A stretch of DNA of 64,000 nt from Rhodobacteraceae bacterium SB2 (GCA_001642945.1 LGRT01000004.1:62001-126000), one strand, 5' to 3'. Shown: positions 8,830 through 19,103, numbered from the stretch's first letter. A program made the numbers and translations. The notes: generated by a model from the sequence alone, not told the origin.

Positions 8830-9705
8830 TCACCGCGTTGGCACGGGGGTTGGGCCTCGATAATCGTAAAATCCACGCTGCGTTTTACGCCCAAGCCAAC
8901 CGGCTTCTACATATTTGGTCATTAACGGACAGGGCCGGTATTTGGTATCGGCCAAGCCTTCATGCAACACATTCATAATCGCCAAACATGTATCCAAACC
9001 GATAAAATCGGCCAGTTCGAGAGGGCCCATCGGATGATTGGCCCCCAGACGCATCGATTGATCAATCGATTCAACCGACCCCACCCCTTCGTACAGCGTG
9101 TAAACGGCTTCATTGATCATCGGCATTAAAATCCGATTCACGATAAAAGCGGGAAAATCTTCAGCGCTGGCCGCTGTTTTACCAAGCGTATTAACCACCG
9201 TGAGGCAGCTGTCATAGGTCGCCTTATCCGTGGCAATTCCACGAATAAGCTCAACGAGGTCCATTACCGGCACCGGGTTCATGAAATGAAACCCCATAAA
9301 TTTTTCGGGCCGATCCGTGCGGCTGGCCAAGCGCGTGATTGAGATCGAAGAGGTGTTCGATGTCAAAATGGTATGGGGCTGCAAATGCGGCACAAGCGCC
9401 TCAAAGATGCTATGTTTCAGCGCCTCTTTTTCAGTTGCCGCTTCAATCACCAAATCCGCAGCGCCCAAATCGGGCAGGGCCAAGGTGGTAGAAATCCGCG
9501 CCATAGCGTCAACTTTCTGATCAGCAGTTATTTTCGCGCCTTTTACCTGACGCGCCAAATTGCGATCAATAACAACGCGCGCATTGTCCAAAGCCGCCTG
9601 ATTAAGATCCGTTATGGTCACCTGATATCCGGCCAGCGCCAGAACATGCGCAATACCATTGCCCATCTGCCCGGCCCCGATCACTCCAACTTTTTGAATA
9701 TCCAC
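8830..9705 (-). CDS. 3-hydroxybutyryl-CoA dehydrogenase
   Basis: A 291-residue NAD(P)-dependent 3-hydroxyacyl-CoA dehydrogenase of the short, non-fused type that interconverts acetoacetyl-CoA and 3-hydroxybutyryl-CoA. The Rossmann motif VGVIGAGQMGNGIA is at the N-terminus. The catalytic His lies in MGFHFMNPVPVM. The C-terminal domain contains NRILMPMINEA and the GANHPMGPLELADFIGLD signature. I chose the GTG start at 9705 because AAAGGAG lies 8 nt upstream; the longer frame from an ATG at 9744 lacks such a site. The electron-transfer flavoprotein genes upstream on the same strand suggest a link to acyl-CoA metabolism. Confidence 0.93.
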   Translation of the reverse strand: MDIQKVGVIGAGQMGNGIAHVLALAGYQVTITDLNQAALDNARVVIDRNLARQVKGAKITADQKVDAMARISTTLALPDLGAADLVIEAATEKEALKHSIFEALVPHLQPHTILTSNTSSISITRLASRTDRPEKFMGFHFMNPVPVMDLVELIRGIATDKATYDSCLTVVNTLGKTAASAEDFPAFIVNRILMPMINEAVYTLYEGVGSVESIDQSMRLGANHPMGPLELADFIGLDTCLAIMNVLHEGLADTKYRPCPLMTKYVEAGWLGRKTQRGFYDYRGPTPVPTR

Positions 9706-10092
9706 GCCGCGCGCTCCTTTTAATGCTTGGCAGAGCATAGGCATTCAGAGCAAAGAGGTGCAAGGGCTGGCGGTTTTCTTATCAAAGTTTTCTGAAGGCT
9801 TTTCTAAAAGCTGCAAAAAGAAAGGGCCAAATGCTTTGCCAACCTTTAAAACGCATTCCTTGCCGCGCCGCGCATTTGAAATGACGCCAAATAATGCGCC
9901 AAAACCAACTTAGACTTTTTGCTTCGCCGCGCATAAAAAAACCTAACCTGCTGGCATGTCGACTTGGGTATAGTCAGATCGCCTTGATCAATCGACAAGC
10001 GGCTCACAGCGGCGTGAAACCGTCAGAGGCGCACCCCTGACTAAAAAGCCCGCGCATGCGGGCTTCTTGTTCTGTAAATTTATAGGATGGGT
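9706..10092. other. Intergenic region between etfA and the hydroxybutyryl-CoA dehydrogenase
   Basis: About 390 bp on the minus-strand path from etfA to the dehydrogenase. It contains the etfA terminator at 10042-10066 and must contain a separate promoter for the dehydrogenase. No further gene or structured element is apparent. Confidence 0.5.
10042..10066 (-). terminator. Rho-independent terminator of etfBA
   Basis: A perfect 8-bp stem (AAGCCCGC 10046-10053, GCGGGCTT 10058-10065) with loop GCAT, followed on the minus strand by TTTTT. It lies 27 nt downstream of the etfA stop. Confidence 0.88.
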
Positions 10093-11022
10093 TTACACCA
10101 GCTTATCAGTCAGCTCTGGTACTGCTTCAAACAAATCAGCAACAAGTCCAAAATCAGCAACTTGAAAAATAGGCGCTTCTTCATCTTTGTTAATGGCCAC
10201 GATAATTTTGCTGTCTTTCATTCCGGCCAAATGCTGGATCGCACCGGAAATTCCAACCGCCACATACAGATCGGGCGCAACCACCTTGCCCGTTTGACCC
10301 ACTTGCCAATCATTCGGAGCATAGCCAGAATCAACCGCAGCGCGCGAGGCGCCAACAGCCGCATTCAATTTATCAGCTAGGTTTTCGATCATCGCAAAAT
10401 CATCTTGGCTGCCAACGCCGCGGCCGCCCGACACGACCACGCCCGCAGACGTCAGTTCGGGGCGATCGCTGCTGGCCACCTTATCTTCAATCCATTGTGA
10501 CAATTCAGGATTGGGCACAGCTGAAATACTTTCAACCGCTGCGGCACCGTTGCTACCAACTGCGTCAAAATTTGCCGTCCGCACGGATAACACCTTTTTT
10601 GAATCGCCGCTTTTCACGCGTTGAATGGCATTGCCTGCATAAATCGGGCGTTCAAACGTATCTGCATCGACCACAGCCGTAATATCGGTGATCACCATCA
10701 CGTCCAATAGGGCCGCAACACGGGGTAGAATATTTTTAGCGGAATTTGTTGCCGGAGCAACGAAATGAGAATAATCGCCCGCCAATGACACAATAAGATC
10801 TGCAATCGGTTCTGCAAGGCCATTTCCATAGGCCGCATCATCCGCACATAGCACTTTGCCTACCCCATCCAATTGCGCGGCAGCCGAAGCAGCCGCGCCG
10901 CAGCCCGCAGACGCGCATAAAACCGTAACATCACCCAAAGCTGTGGCCGCGCTCACCGCTTTTGCAGTGGCGTCTACGGCCAATTCATTGCCATTTACTT
11001 CTGCCAAAAGAAGAACTGCCAT
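10093..11022 (-). CDS. etfA: Electron transfer flavoprotein subunit alpha
   Basis: A 309-residue ETF alpha subunit, which binds FAD and passes electrons from acyl-CoA and other flavin dehydrogenases to ETF:ubiquinone oxidoreductase. The N-terminus [11 protein letters not shown] is typical. The C-terminal FAD domain contains [41 protein letters not shown] and [16 protein letters not shown], all family signatures. Its start overlaps the etfB stop by one base, so the two subunits are co-translated. A strong terminator follows. Confidence 0.97.
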   Translation of the reverse strand: MAVLLLAEVNGNELAVDATAKAVSAATALGDVTVLCASAGCGAAASAAAQLDGVGKVLCADDAAYGNGLAEPIADLIVSLAGDYSHFVAPATNSAKNILPRVAALLDVMVITDITAVVDADTFERPIYAGNAIQRVKSGDSKKVLSVRTANFDAVGSNGAAAVESISAVPNPELSQWIEDKVASSDRPELTSAGVVVSGGRGVGSQDDFAMIENLADKLNAAVGASRAAVDSGYAPNDWQVGQTGKVVAPDLYVAVGISGAIQHLAGMKDSKIIVAINKDEEAPIFQVADFGLVADLFEAVPELTDKLV

Positions 11023-11780
11023 TATACTGCTCCTGCCTCTTTAAGTTTTTCAACCAGCTCATCGACCGAGCCCACCTTTATCCCGGCCGAACGCGCTTCG
11101 GGTTCGCCCGTATTCACAATGCTCAGGCGCGGCGCGACATCCACGCCCAAATCCGCCGCAGTTTTCTGATCCAAAGGCTTTTTCTTAGCCTTCATTATAT
11201 TGGGCAGCGAGGCATAGCGAGGCTCATTCAACCGCAAATCAACCGTAACAATCGCCGGCATAGTCACTTTAATCGTTTGCAGACCGCCATCGACCTCGCG
11301 GGTGACAACCGCAGCATCGCCCTCAACGCTCAATTCAGATGCAAAGGTGGCCTGTGACCACCCCAACAGCGCGGCCAGCATTTGACCCGTTGCGTTCATA
11401 TCATTGTCAATGGCTTGCTTGCCGCAGAGCACCAAACCAGGCTGCTCTTCATCCACAATCGCTTTGATTATTTTTGCCACGGCCAAAGGCTCAATATCTT
11501 GATGTACGTCTTCGGCGGCAACCACAAGGATTGCGCGATCCGCGCCCATCGCCAAGGCGGTACGCAAGGTTTCTTGGGCTTTTTCAACGCCAACAGACAC
11601 CGCGATAATCTCATCTGCCTTGCCCGCCTCTTTCAGACGGATTGCTTCCTCAACCGCGATTTCATCAAACGGGTTCATCGACATTTTGACATTGGCCAAA
11701 TCGACGCCAGACCCATCCGCTTTCACGCGCACTTTCACATTATAATCTATTACGCGTTTGACAGGCACCAATACCTTCAT
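11022..11780 (-). CDS. etfB: Electron transfer flavoprotein subunit beta
   Basis: A 252-residue ETF beta subunit. The N-terminus [19 protein letters not shown], the [16 protein letters not shown] segment and [19 protein letters not shown] (AMP-binding region) are diagnostic. GGAG occurs just before the ATG. It is the first gene of the etfBA pair; the next gene upstream on the same strand lies about 150 bp away. Confidence 0.97.
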   Translation of the reverse strand: MKVLVPVKRVIDYNVKVRVKADGSGVDLANVKMSMNPFDEIAVEEAIRLKEAGKADEIIAVSVGVEKAQETLRTALAMGADRAILVVAAEDVHQDIEPLAVAKIIKAIVDEEQPGLVLCGKQAIDNDMNATGQMLAALLGWSQATFASELSVEGDAAVVTREVDGGLQTIKVTMPAIVTVDLRLNEPRYASLPNIMKAKKKPLDQKTAADLGVDVAPRLSIVNTGEPEARSAGIKVGSVDELVEKLKEAGAV

Positions 11781-11931
11781 AGGGAGATCTCCTTCGCATT
11801 TTACGCTTTTTTAGCGCATCACCCATCCAAAATCCCACCCGTGATAATCCTATGGCGCCGAAAACGACAGCGAAAAATCGTCACAGTATGGGTCTAGGAC
11901 GTCGCGTTTTTACAAAAAAATGCGATTTGAC

Positions 11932-12504
11932 TTATCTATTTGCACCAGGCACCCATAGCACGTCGTCAGCGCCAGCATTATTGGCGACGCGGCCTGCCAC
12001 GAAGAACCAATCGCTCAACCTGTTCAAATACCGCACAGCATCGGGGTTGATCGCTTCCATGGTTGCAAGCTCAACACAAAGGCGCTCTGCACGGCGCGCC
12101 ACAGTACGGCACACGTGTAGATGCGCTGACAACACGCTGCCGCCGGGCAAAATAAAGCTGCGTAAAGGCGAAAGTTGGGCATTCAGAACATCAATTTCAT
12201 TTTCCAAACGCGTCACTTGCGATCCAGCCATGCGCAAGGGTGCGTATTCCGCTTCGTGATCGCGTTCCATCTCGGGACGGCACAGATCCGCGCCCAAATC
12301 AAACAGATCGTTCTGGATCAAGGAAAGCCATTGCCCCATATCACCATCTGCATGCAACCGGGCAACGCCCACCGTGGCGTTCAACTCATCAACCGTACCA
12401 TAGGCATTCACGCGCATAGAATGTTTGGCGACACGCGTGCCATTGCCCAGCGCGGTTTCACCATCATCTCCGGTTTTGGTGTAAATTTTGTTTAAAACAA
12501 CCAT
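11932..12504 (-). CDS. Cob(I)yrinic acid a,c-diamide adenosyltransferase, PduO type
   Basis: A 190-residue ATP:corrinoid adenosyltransferase that makes adenosylcobalamin from cob(I)alamin. The N-terminal ATP-binding signature KIYTKTGDDGETALGNGTR, the VDELNATVGVARL segment and the C-terminal CRTVARRAERL motif are all present. The ATG at 12504 is chosen because AAGGAG lies 6 nt before it; an ATG 7 codons upstream is not supported. The small membrane-protein gene upstream on the same strand is only about 10 nt away, suggesting co-transcription. No cobalamin-dependent mutase lies in the window. Confidence 0.92.
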   Translation of the reverse strand: MVVLNKIYTKTGDDGETALGNGTRVAKHSMRVNAYGTVDELNATVGVARLHADGDMGQWLSLIQNDLFDLGADLCRPEMERDHEAEYAPLRMAGSQVTRLENEIDVLNAQLSPLRSFILPGGSVLSAHLHVCRTVARRAERLCVELATMEAINPDAVRYLNRLSDWFFVAGRVANNAGADDVLWVPGANR

Positions 12505-12514
12505 CTCAATCTCC

Positions 12515-12727
12515 TTAACGCGCAAAATAAACGAAGAGCAAAATCAACAGCACCGCGATGAATTGCGCAAAAATACGCAAGCGCATCAACTTATTTGCGT
12601 ATTTGCGATTGAATTCACCACCCCGACCAAAGCCGCCAATGCCAATCATCAAAATGATTGCCACCGCTGCCATCGCCAAAATAACGATAATAAAAAGGGG
12701 ATCTTGCGCCATATTCTGTGTTTCCAT
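12515..12727 (-). CDS. Small twin-transmembrane protein (HIG1-like)
   Basis: A 70-residue protein with two hydrophobic helices (about 10-30 and 48-67) joined by a short basic loop, GGEFNRKYANKLMRLR. This matches the small HIG_1_N-type proteins common in alphaproteobacteria, whose eukaryotic relatives associate with respiratory complexes. The bacterial function is not settled. The start METQN is preceded by GAGG at a suitable distance; the ATG five codons later (MAQDP) is an alternative. It sits immediately upstream of the adenosyltransferase gene. Confidence 0.75.
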   Translation of the reverse strand: METQNMAQDPLFIIVILAMAAVAIILMIGIGGFGRGGEFNRKYANKLMRLRIFAQFIAVLLILLFVYFAR

Positions 12728-12802
12728 TCTGCCTCACGTTTTATGTAGGCGTCTTCTTCCAAAAAGCGAAGGCCAATCTCCATGATTATGCGGCCCAGCC
12801 CT

Positions 12803-13633
12803 TTAACCGCGGGTCAGAAGGTAATCCAAAGCACGCTGCGGTAGCAACCGGCGCATCCAACTGGCCATATAGGTGGGGGTGGTCACATAATAGCTGGCTT
12901 TTGGCGTCTTAACGCTGAGCGCGCGCAGCAGCGTATCGCTGACCGCACTGGCTGGCAATTCAAACTTATCTGGCCCCGCATGTTCATAAAGACGTTTTAC
13001 CAAGTGACGTTCATAAAATACCGCGCGGGCTGATCCGCGCCAATCAATCCATTTCTCAAAATGTGGAATTGCGTTTTGACGAATATGACTGGTGATCGGC
13101 CCCGGTTGAATTAGCACCACATCAATCGGGCTATCGCGCATTTCAAGCCGCAAAGTATGTGTCAGCCCTTCTAACGCAAATTTGCTGGCCACATATGCCC
13201 CCCGCCATGGCAAGGCAACAAAGCCCAACACTGAAGAACAATTGAGAATGCGCCCAAAACCCTGCGCGCGCATGATTGGAATGACTTGGCGGGTTAAATC
13301 GTGATATCCAAAGAGATTGGTTTCAAACAAAGCGGCTAAAGCGGCGCGTGGCAGATCCTCAACCGCGCCTGGGCAGGCAAAAGCGCCATTGTTGAACACT
13401 GCATCAAGGCGCCCATCGGTTTTTTCGAGCACTTCTTGCAACCCCGATGCGATGGTGTTCTCCAAACTGTAATCTATCCGTACGCTCTCCAAGCCTTCGG
13501 CGCGCAGAAGTGCCACATCATCCGCTTTCCGGCAACTGGCAAAAACCCGCCAACCTTCCGCCTGCAGCCGATGCGCCGCATCATAGCCAATGCCGGAAGA
13601 ACATCCGGTGATGAGAATCGATTTTTGTTCCAT
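12803..13633 (-). CDS. Short-chain dehydrogenase/reductase
   Basis: A 276-residue SDR-superfamily oxidoreductase. The cofactor motif LITGCSSGIG follows the start, FNNGAFACPG corresponds to the NNAG block, and the catalytic Tyr-Lys pair is in YVASKFALEG with the active-site Ser just before it. The GCSSGIGYDAA N-terminus resembles the retinol-dehydrogenase-like classical SDRs. The substrate is unknown. I placed the start at ATG 13633, directly before the first beta strand; an in-frame ATG at 13672 would add 13 residues, and the ribosome-binding evidence does not clearly favour either. Confidence 0.87.
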   Translation of the reverse strand: MEQKSILITGCSSGIGYDAAHRLQAEGWRVFASCRKADDVALLRAEGLESVRIDYSLENTIASGLQEVLEKTDGRLDAVFNNGAFACPGAVEDLPRAALAALFETNLFGYHDLTRQVIPIMRAQGFGRILNCSSVLGFVALPWRGAYVASKFALEGLTHTLRLEMRDSPIDVVLIQPGPITSHIRQNAIPHFEKWIDWRGSARAVFYERHLVKRLYEHAGPDKFELPASAVSDTLLRALSVKTPKASYYVTTPTYMASWMRRLLPQRALDYLLTRG

Positions 13634-13806
13634 CAGCTTTATACCCGTTTTAACCCAGTCCCCCTTGCGCATAATTTCCAGAAGGAGGCAATGTTTTATC
13701 GGTTTTGACAGCCAACCAAGCAGAAATAAATGTTTAAAGCAGACCGTTTAAAAAATTATGTCGCAGCCGCTTTACCTGCCAGAACACAGCGGCTATCACA
13801 TCATCT

Positions 13807-16131
13807 ATGGATGAAATAACCGACGACCCCAATATAGATGGCATCTCCTCTGAACCGCTGCGGCGGGCGATTGGCGATCGGTATTTAACCTATGCGCTCT
13901 CCACGATCATGCATCGCGCCCTGCCCGATGCCCGCGATGGCTTGAAGCCTGTGCATCGCCGCATCCTTTATGCGATGCGCGAATTGCGCCTCAGCGCAAC
14001 TGGCGGGTTTCGTAAATCGGCCAAGATCAGTGGCGATGTGATGGGCAATTATCATCCCCATGGCGATGCTGCGATCTATGATGCGATGGCGCGCTTGGCC
14101 CAAGATTTCAATGTACGTTACACGCTTGTCGATGGGCAGGGAAATTTTGGCAATATTGACGGCGATAACCCTGCGGCCAGCCGCTATACAGAGGCGCGCA
14201 TGACCGCAGTTGCCGAAGCACTTTTGGAAGGTTTGAACGAAAACGCGGTTGATTTTCGCGAAAATTACGATGGCACTTTGAGCGAGCCTGTAGTGCTGCC
14301 CGCCAGCTTTCCCAACCTATTGGCCAATGGCTCAAGCGGCATCGCGGTTGGCATGGCGACCAATATTCCGCCGCACAATATTGTCGAACTTTGTGATGCC
14401 TGCTTGCATTTGATCAAAACACCAGACGCCCGAGACGATACGCTTTTGACCTATGTAAAAGGCCCTGATTTCCCCACCGGCGGCGTGATCGTAGAAACCC
14501 CTGAATCGATGGCGCAAGCCTATCGTAGCGGCCGCGGTTCGTTTCGGTTGCGGTGCAAATGGCATGTCGAAGATCTTGGGCGCGGGCAATGGCAAATTGT
14601 GATAACGGAAATTCCGTTTCAAGTTCAAAAATCCAAGTTAATCGAAAAAATCGCTGAATTAATCCAACTGAAAAAGCTACCGATTTTGGGTGATGTGCGC
14701 GATGAAAGCGCAGAAGATATCCGCCTCATCATCGAGCCACGGTCGAAGAACGTCGATCCGGATATGTTGATGGGTATGATGTATCGCAACTCGGATCTGG
14801 AAATTCGCTTTGCGATGAACATGAATGTCTTGATCGATGGGCTGACCCCAAAAGTTTGTAGCATGAAAGAGGTGTTGCGGGCCTTTTTGGATCATCGCCA
14901 AGAGGTACTTTTGCGCCGTAGCAAATACCGGATCGATAAAATAGATCACCGGTTGGAAGTTTTAAACGGCTTGATCATTGCGTTTTTGAATCTGGATCGG
15001 GTGATCGATATTATCCGCTATGATGAGGATCCAAAAGCCGCGCTAATGGCCGAAATCTGGGATCCCTCAAAACCCCGCGCCACGTCTGAGGCCGATTATC
15101 GCGGCCCAAATCTTGAACAAACAGGCAGCCTCAGCGATGTTCAAGCAGAAGCTATCCTGAACATGCGCCTTCGTTCGTTACGGCGCTTGGAAGAGGTGCA
15201 ATTGGTAAATGAGCGCGAGGCGTTGACCCTCGAGCGCGCGGGGTTGCAGGCCCTGCTGGATGATACGGCGCTGCAATGGGCGAAAGTGTCTGAAGAAATC
15301 AAAGCCACAAAAAAACAATTCGGCAAAGACTATGCTGGTGGCGCGCGGCGTACGGTGTTTTCAGAAGCACAAGACGTTGAAGATGTGCCGATTGAAGCGA
15401 TGATCGATCGCGAGCCAATCACCGTTGTCTGCAGCAAAATGGGGTGGATCCGCGCGATGACCGGGCATATCGACCTTGCCCGGGAGCTTAAGTTCAAGGA
15501 TGGCGATGAAAGCGCTTTTATATTCCACGCCGAAACCACCGATCGGCTATTGGTCTTTGCCAGCAACGGCCGCTTTTACACAATCTCGGCCGCCAATCTG
15601 CCCGGAGGGCGAGGCATGGGCGAACCGCTGCGGTTGATGGTAGATTTGCCAAATGACTGCGAAATACTGGATATTTTAATTCATAAACCCGGGCGCCGAT
15701 TGTTGGTGGCCTCTGATGCGGGGGATGGGTTTATTGTACCAGAGGATGAGATCATCGCCCAAACGCGCAGCGGCAAACAAGTGCTAAACGTACGCGGCGA
15801 TGTCAAGGCAAAGACCTGCTTGCCGATTGCGGGAGATCACGTTGCGGTTGTGGGTGAAAATCGAAAAGTCTTGGTGTTTTCGATTGAAGAGCTTCCAGAA
15901 ATGAACCGCGGCAAAGGCGTGCGGCTTCAAAAATATAAAGATGGCGGCCTGTCAGACGTAACCACCTTTGATATGGCTGCAGGGCTCAGCTGGCTAGATC
16001 CGGCAGGACGCACGCGCACCGAAAAGGATCTGCTGGAATGGACCTCAAAACGGGCCAGCGCGGGCCGCATGGCACCGCGCGGTTTCCCGCGCGATAACCG
16101 CTTTACAAAGCCGCCCGCCTCAAACGATTAA
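13807..16131 (+). CDS. parC: DNA topoisomerase IV subunit A
   Basis: The 774-residue catalytic subunit of topoisomerase IV, which decatenates replicated chromosomes. The N-terminal region DRYLTYALSTIMHRALPDARDGLKPVHRR and the catalytic Tyr127 in NPAASRYTEAR are present, followed by the tower and coiled-coil regions. The C-terminal beta-pinwheel is short, and the relaxed repeat GKGVRLQKYKDGG replaces the canonical GyrA box, favouring ParC over GyrA. The 3' end converges on and overlaps the glycerate kinase gene by 12 nt. Confidence 0.95.
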   Translation: MDEITDDPNIDGISSEPLRRAIGDRYLTYALSTIMHRALPDARDGLKPVHRRILYAMRELRLSATGGFRKSAKISGDVMGNYHPHGDAAIYDAMARLAQDFNVRYTLVDGQGNFGNIDGDNPAASRYTEARMTAVAEALLEGLNENAVDFRENYDGTLSEPVVLPASFPNLLANGSSGIAVGMATNIPPHNIVELCDACLHLIKTPDARDDTLLTYVKGPDFPTGGVIVETPESMAQAYRSGRGSFRLRCKWHVEDLGRGQWQIVITEIPFQVQKSKLIEKIAELIQLKKLPILGDVRDESAEDIRLIIEPRSKNVDPDMLMGMMYRNSDLEIRFAMNMNVLIDGLTPKVCSMKEVLRAFLDHRQEVLLRRSKYRIDKIDHRLEVLNGLIIAFLNLDRVIDIIRYDEDPKAALMAEIWDPSKPRATSEADYRGPNLEQTGSLSDVQAEAILNMRLRSLRRLEEVQLVNEREALTLERAGLQALLDDTALQWAKVSEEIKATKKQFGKDYAGGARRTVFSEAQDVEDVPIEAMIDREPITVVCSKMGWIRAMTGHIDLARELKFKDGDESAFIFHAETTDRLLVFASNGRFYTISAANLPGGRGMGEPLRLMVDLPNDCEILDILIHKPGRRLLVASDAGDGFIVPEDEIIAQTRSGKQVLNVRGDVKAKTCLPIAGDHVAVVGENRKVLVFSIEELPEMNRGKGVRLQKYKDGGLSDVTTFDMAAGLSWLDPAGRTRTEKDLLEWTSKRASAGRMAPRGFPRDNRFTKPPASND

Positions 16132-17376
16132 GAGTGCGCGGAAATCATTCACATTAGTGCCTGTTGGCCCTGGCGAAAATAATTCACCCAGGGCGTCAAA
16201 AGCGCTGAACGCATCATTATTAGCAAGCGAGGCTCTTGGCTGAAGGCCCAGTTTCTGTAGCCGGACCAGCGTATCCGGGCCAACAAAGGCCCCAGCATTG
16301 CTTTCAGAGCCATCAATACCATCAGTATCGGCGGCAAAGCCATACACGCCTGCCATCCCATCAAGCTCAATGGCCAAAGCCAAAAGAAACTCAGTATTGC
16401 GCCCGCCGCGCCCATTGCCCTTTAACGTGACTGTGGTTTCCCCGCCTGACAACAATAACACAGGTTTGCGAAACGGCCGATCGCGCAGCGCAATTTCACG
16501 TGCTATGGCCGCATGCATGCGGGCGATATCAGCCGCCTCGCCCTCAATCGCATCGGACAGGATCATCGCGGGTATTCCCAACGCCCTTGCGCGCTGCGCC
16601 GCGGCTTCCAGCGATAAGCGCGCAGATCCAATCAAACGCGCGCGATGCCCCTTAAAAACAGGATTATTGGGCAAAGGGGCCTGCACTGTGGCAATCGCGT
16701 CGCGCATGCGCCTTGGTAAATCAAGGCGATAATTATCAATTGCCGCCAATGCCTCTGCGGCCCCGCGATGATCCGGAAGGGTTGGCCCAGAAGCCACTTG
16801 CGCCATATCATCGCCCGGAATATCGGATAATACCAAAGACAGAACCGGCGCTGGGTAAGCCGCCGCGGCAAGCCGCCCGCCCTTGATTTTGCTGAATTGT
16901 TTGCGCAGCGCGTTCATCGCTGAAATGGGCGCCCCCGAGGCCAATAAAGCTGCGTTTAAACCCTGTTCATCGGCAAGGGTGAACCCCTCGGGCGGGCAAG
17001 GCAATAATGAAGATCCTCCGCCGCAAATCAAAGCCACCACCAAATCATCCGGCGTCAAGCCCGCAACCGCATTCAGCAGCGCGGCACTGGCCCGCTCGCC
17101 CGCGGCATCCGGCACAGGATGTGCAGCCTCCAAAACCGTGATCGACTGACAGGCGGTTGCGTATCCATATCGGGTTACAATAACGCCGGTGACCGGGGCC
17201 TCATAAAGATCTTCAAAGGCAGCGGCCAATTGCGCAGCGCCTTTTCCAGCCCCCACCACAACCGTCCGGCCTTTCGGCGGGCTTGGCAAATGATCTTTCA
17301 GCACAGATTTGGCATCCGCAGCATCCACCGCCACCGCAAACAGCGTTTCAAACAGGATTTTTGGATTTTCTATCAT
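16120..17376 (-). CDS. Glycerate 2-kinase (MOFRL family)
   Basis: A 418-residue glycerate kinase of the GckA/TtuD type, also often annotated as hydroxypyruvate reductase. The N-terminal domain has VVGAGKGAAQLA and ICGGGSSLLPCPP. The C-terminal MOFRL domain has LLSGGETTVTLKG, GGRNTEFLLALAIEL and AADTDGIDGSE. In alphaproteobacteria this enzyme phosphorylates glycerate in the serine cycle or in glyoxylate/tartronate metabolism. The last 12 nt overlap the 3' end of parC on the opposite strand. No other glycerate-pathway gene is adjacent. Confidence 0.92.
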   Translation of the reverse strand: MIENPKILFETLFAVAVDAADAKSVLKDHLPSPPKGRTVVVGAGKGAAQLAAAFEDLYEAPVTGVIVTRYGYATACQSITVLEAAHPVPDAAGERASAALLNAVAGLTPDDLVVALICGGGSSLLPCPPEGFTLADEQGLNAALLASGAPISAMNALRKQFSKIKGGRLAAAAYPAPVLSLVLSDIPGDDMAQVASGPTLPDHRGAAEALAAIDNYRLDLPRRMRDAIATVQAPLPNNPVFKGHRARLIGSARLSLEAAAQRARALGIPAMILSDAIEGEAADIARMHAAIAREIALRDRPFRKPVLLLSGGETTVTLKGNGRGGRNTEFLLALAIELDGMAGVYGFAADTDGIDGSESNAGAFVGPDTLVRLQKLGLQPRASLANNDAFSAFDALGELFSPGPTGTNVNDFRALLIV

Positions 17377-17714
17377 GCTTATTTGCTAGCGCGAAGGCAG
17401 CACAGGGTAAAGAAAGAAAGGCAAAATAGATTTCAAGCACAAATCCTGATGCCGATCCGCCTTAGCCTCGCCATGAAAAGACCGATCAAACGGGCTAGGG
17501 TTAAAAACTTTTTTGCATCAAAAATCCGCATTTTATGGTTTTGTTGACTCGATTCGGAGCCAGCTGCGGGATTTAAATTTCCAAAATTTCAGTTTTGGAC
17601 CTAAAATCAGTTATCAACTGGCCCTATCGAAAGCATAAGAAGTAGGCTGAATGAAGCAAAGAGAAAACAGAATCCGCCCAGCGATCGGGCGCAGATAGAA
17701 CAAGGAGACGTCAG
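17377..17714. other. Divergent promoter region between glycerate kinase and tpa
   Basis: A 338-bp region that must hold the promoters of both divergent genes. The half nearest tpa contains the paired TauR-like direct repeats at 17595-17627. AAGGAG occurs just before the tpa start. Confidence 0.6.
17595..17627 (+). promoter_or_regulatory. Putative TauR operator upstream of tpa (direct repeats)
   Basis: Two similar decamers, TTGGACCTAA (17595-17604) and CTGGCCCTAT (17618-17627), are repeated with a 23-bp period about 90-120 bp before tpa. The same arrangement is found before xsc. CTGGACTTAA-like direct repeats are, as I recall, the reported TauR recognition element in Rhodobacter capsulatus. 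Assignment to the TauR encoded at 19270 is inference. Confidence 0.65.
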
Positions 17715-19103
17715 ATGGACGGAGCGCTTTACGATAACGATATTTCCCATGTGGTCGAAGCTGACCGCGCCCATGTCTGGCATCACCTTATACAGCACAA
17801 GCCTTTTGAAACCAATGACCCTCGGATTATTGTCGAAGGCAAGGGAATTAAGGTTTGGGATCAAAACGGAAAAGAACATGTTGACGGAGTCTCTGGCGGC
17901 GTTTGGACCGTTAACGTCGGCTATGGGCGCGAAAGCATTGCTAACGCGGTGCGCGACCAATTGATTAAGCTTAACTATTTCGCGGGCTCTGCCGGCTCGA
18001 TCCCCGGGGCGCTGTTCTCGGAAAAATTGATTAGCAAAATGCCGGGTATGAGCCGGGTTTATTATTGTAACTCTGGATCTGAGGCGAATGAAAAAGCCTT
18101 TAAAATGGTGCGTCAGATCGCACATAAGCGCTATGGCGGCAAAAAGCATAAGATCCTGTATCGTGACCGTGATTATCACGGCACCACCATTGCAACGCTT
18201 TCCGCCGGTGGCCAAGATGAGCGCAACGCCCAATACGGACCCTTTACGCCAGGCTTCGTGCGGGTTCCCCATTGTTTGGAATACCGCGCCCAGTGGGATC
18301 TGACGGGCGAAGCCTACGGCAAACGCGCCGCTGACGCGATTGAAGAGGTGATTTTGGCAGAAGGGCCTGAAACCGTTGGCGCCTTGTGCCTTGAGCCAGT
18401 GACAGCTGGCGGCGGTGTTATCACCCCTCCGGAAGGTTATTGGGAAAGCGTGCAAGAAATATGCACAAAATATGATATTTTGCTGCATATCGATGAAGTT
18501 GTCTGCGGCATCGGGCGCACCGGAACCTGGTTCGGGTATCAAAATTATGGCATCAAACCCGATATGGTAACGATGGCAAAAGGCGTGGCCTCAGGATATG
18601 CCGCAATTGCCTGCATGGTCACCACCGAAGCCGTTTTTGATATGTTCAAAGACGACGCCAGCGACAAGATGAATTATTTCCGCGATATTTCAACCTTTGG
18701 CGGCTGTACCGCCGGCCCAGCTGCGGCGATCGAAAATATGCGGATCATCGAAGATGAAGGGCTTCTCGAAAATACGCTTGCGATGGGCGCGCATATGATC
18801 GAAAACTTGAACGCGTTGGCCGAAAAACATCCTGTGATCGGCGATGTGCGCGGAAAAGGGTTGTTCTGCGGCGCCGAACTGGTGGCCGACCGCGCCACCA
18901 AAGAACCCGCTGATGAGAAGAAAGTGCAGGCTGTTGTGGCCGATTGTATGGCGCAAGGCGTGATCATCGGCGCCACCAACCGGTCATTGCCAGGCTTTAA
19001 CAACTCGCTATGTTTCAGCCCTGCGCTCATCGCCACAAAAGACGATATCAACCACATCACCGAGGCGGTTGATCAAGCGCTGGGGCGCGTTTTCGCAAGC
19101 TAA
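17715..19103 (+). CDS. tpa: Taurine:pyruvate aminotransferase
   Basis: A 462-residue class III (omega) aminotransferase using PLP. NSGSEANEKAFKM is the cofactor phosphate-binding region, DYHGTTIATLSAGG binds the pyridine ring, LLHIDEVVCGIGRTG carries the cofactor Asp, and TMAKGVASGY contains the Schiff-base Lys289. The overall pattern matches Tpa, which converts taurine plus pyruvate to sulfoacetaldehyde plus alanine. The assignment is supported by the next genes, tauR and xsc. A beta-alanine or GABA transaminase would be the alternative if context were ignored. A 10-bp hairpin follows the stop. Confidence 0.9.
   Translation: MDGALYDNDISHVVEADRAHVWHHLIQHKPFETNDPRIIVEGKGIKVWDQNGKEHVDGVSGGVWTVNVGYGRESIANAVRDQLIKLNYFAGSAGSIPGALFSEKLISKMPGMSRVYYCNSGSEANEKAFKMVRQIAHKRYGGKKHKILYRDRDYHGTTIATLSAGGQDERNAQYGPFTPGFVRVPHCLEYRAQWDLTGEAYGKRAADAIEEVILAEGPETVGALCLEPVTAGGGVITPPEGYWESVQEICTKYDILLHIDEVVCGIGRTGTWFGYQNYGIKPDMVTMAKGVASGYAAIACMVTTEAVFDMFKDDASDKMNYFRDISTFGGCTAGPAAAIENMRIIEDEGLLENTLAMGAHMIENLNALAEKHPVIGDVRGKGLFCGAELVADRATKEPADEKKVQAVVADCMAQGVIIGATNRSLPGFNNSLCFSPALIATKDDINHITEAVDQALGRVFAS

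Noticed and set aside
17607-18542. Long minus-strand open frame opposite the start of tpa
   Set aside because: It lies over a well-conserved aminotransferase and shows no recognisable motif.
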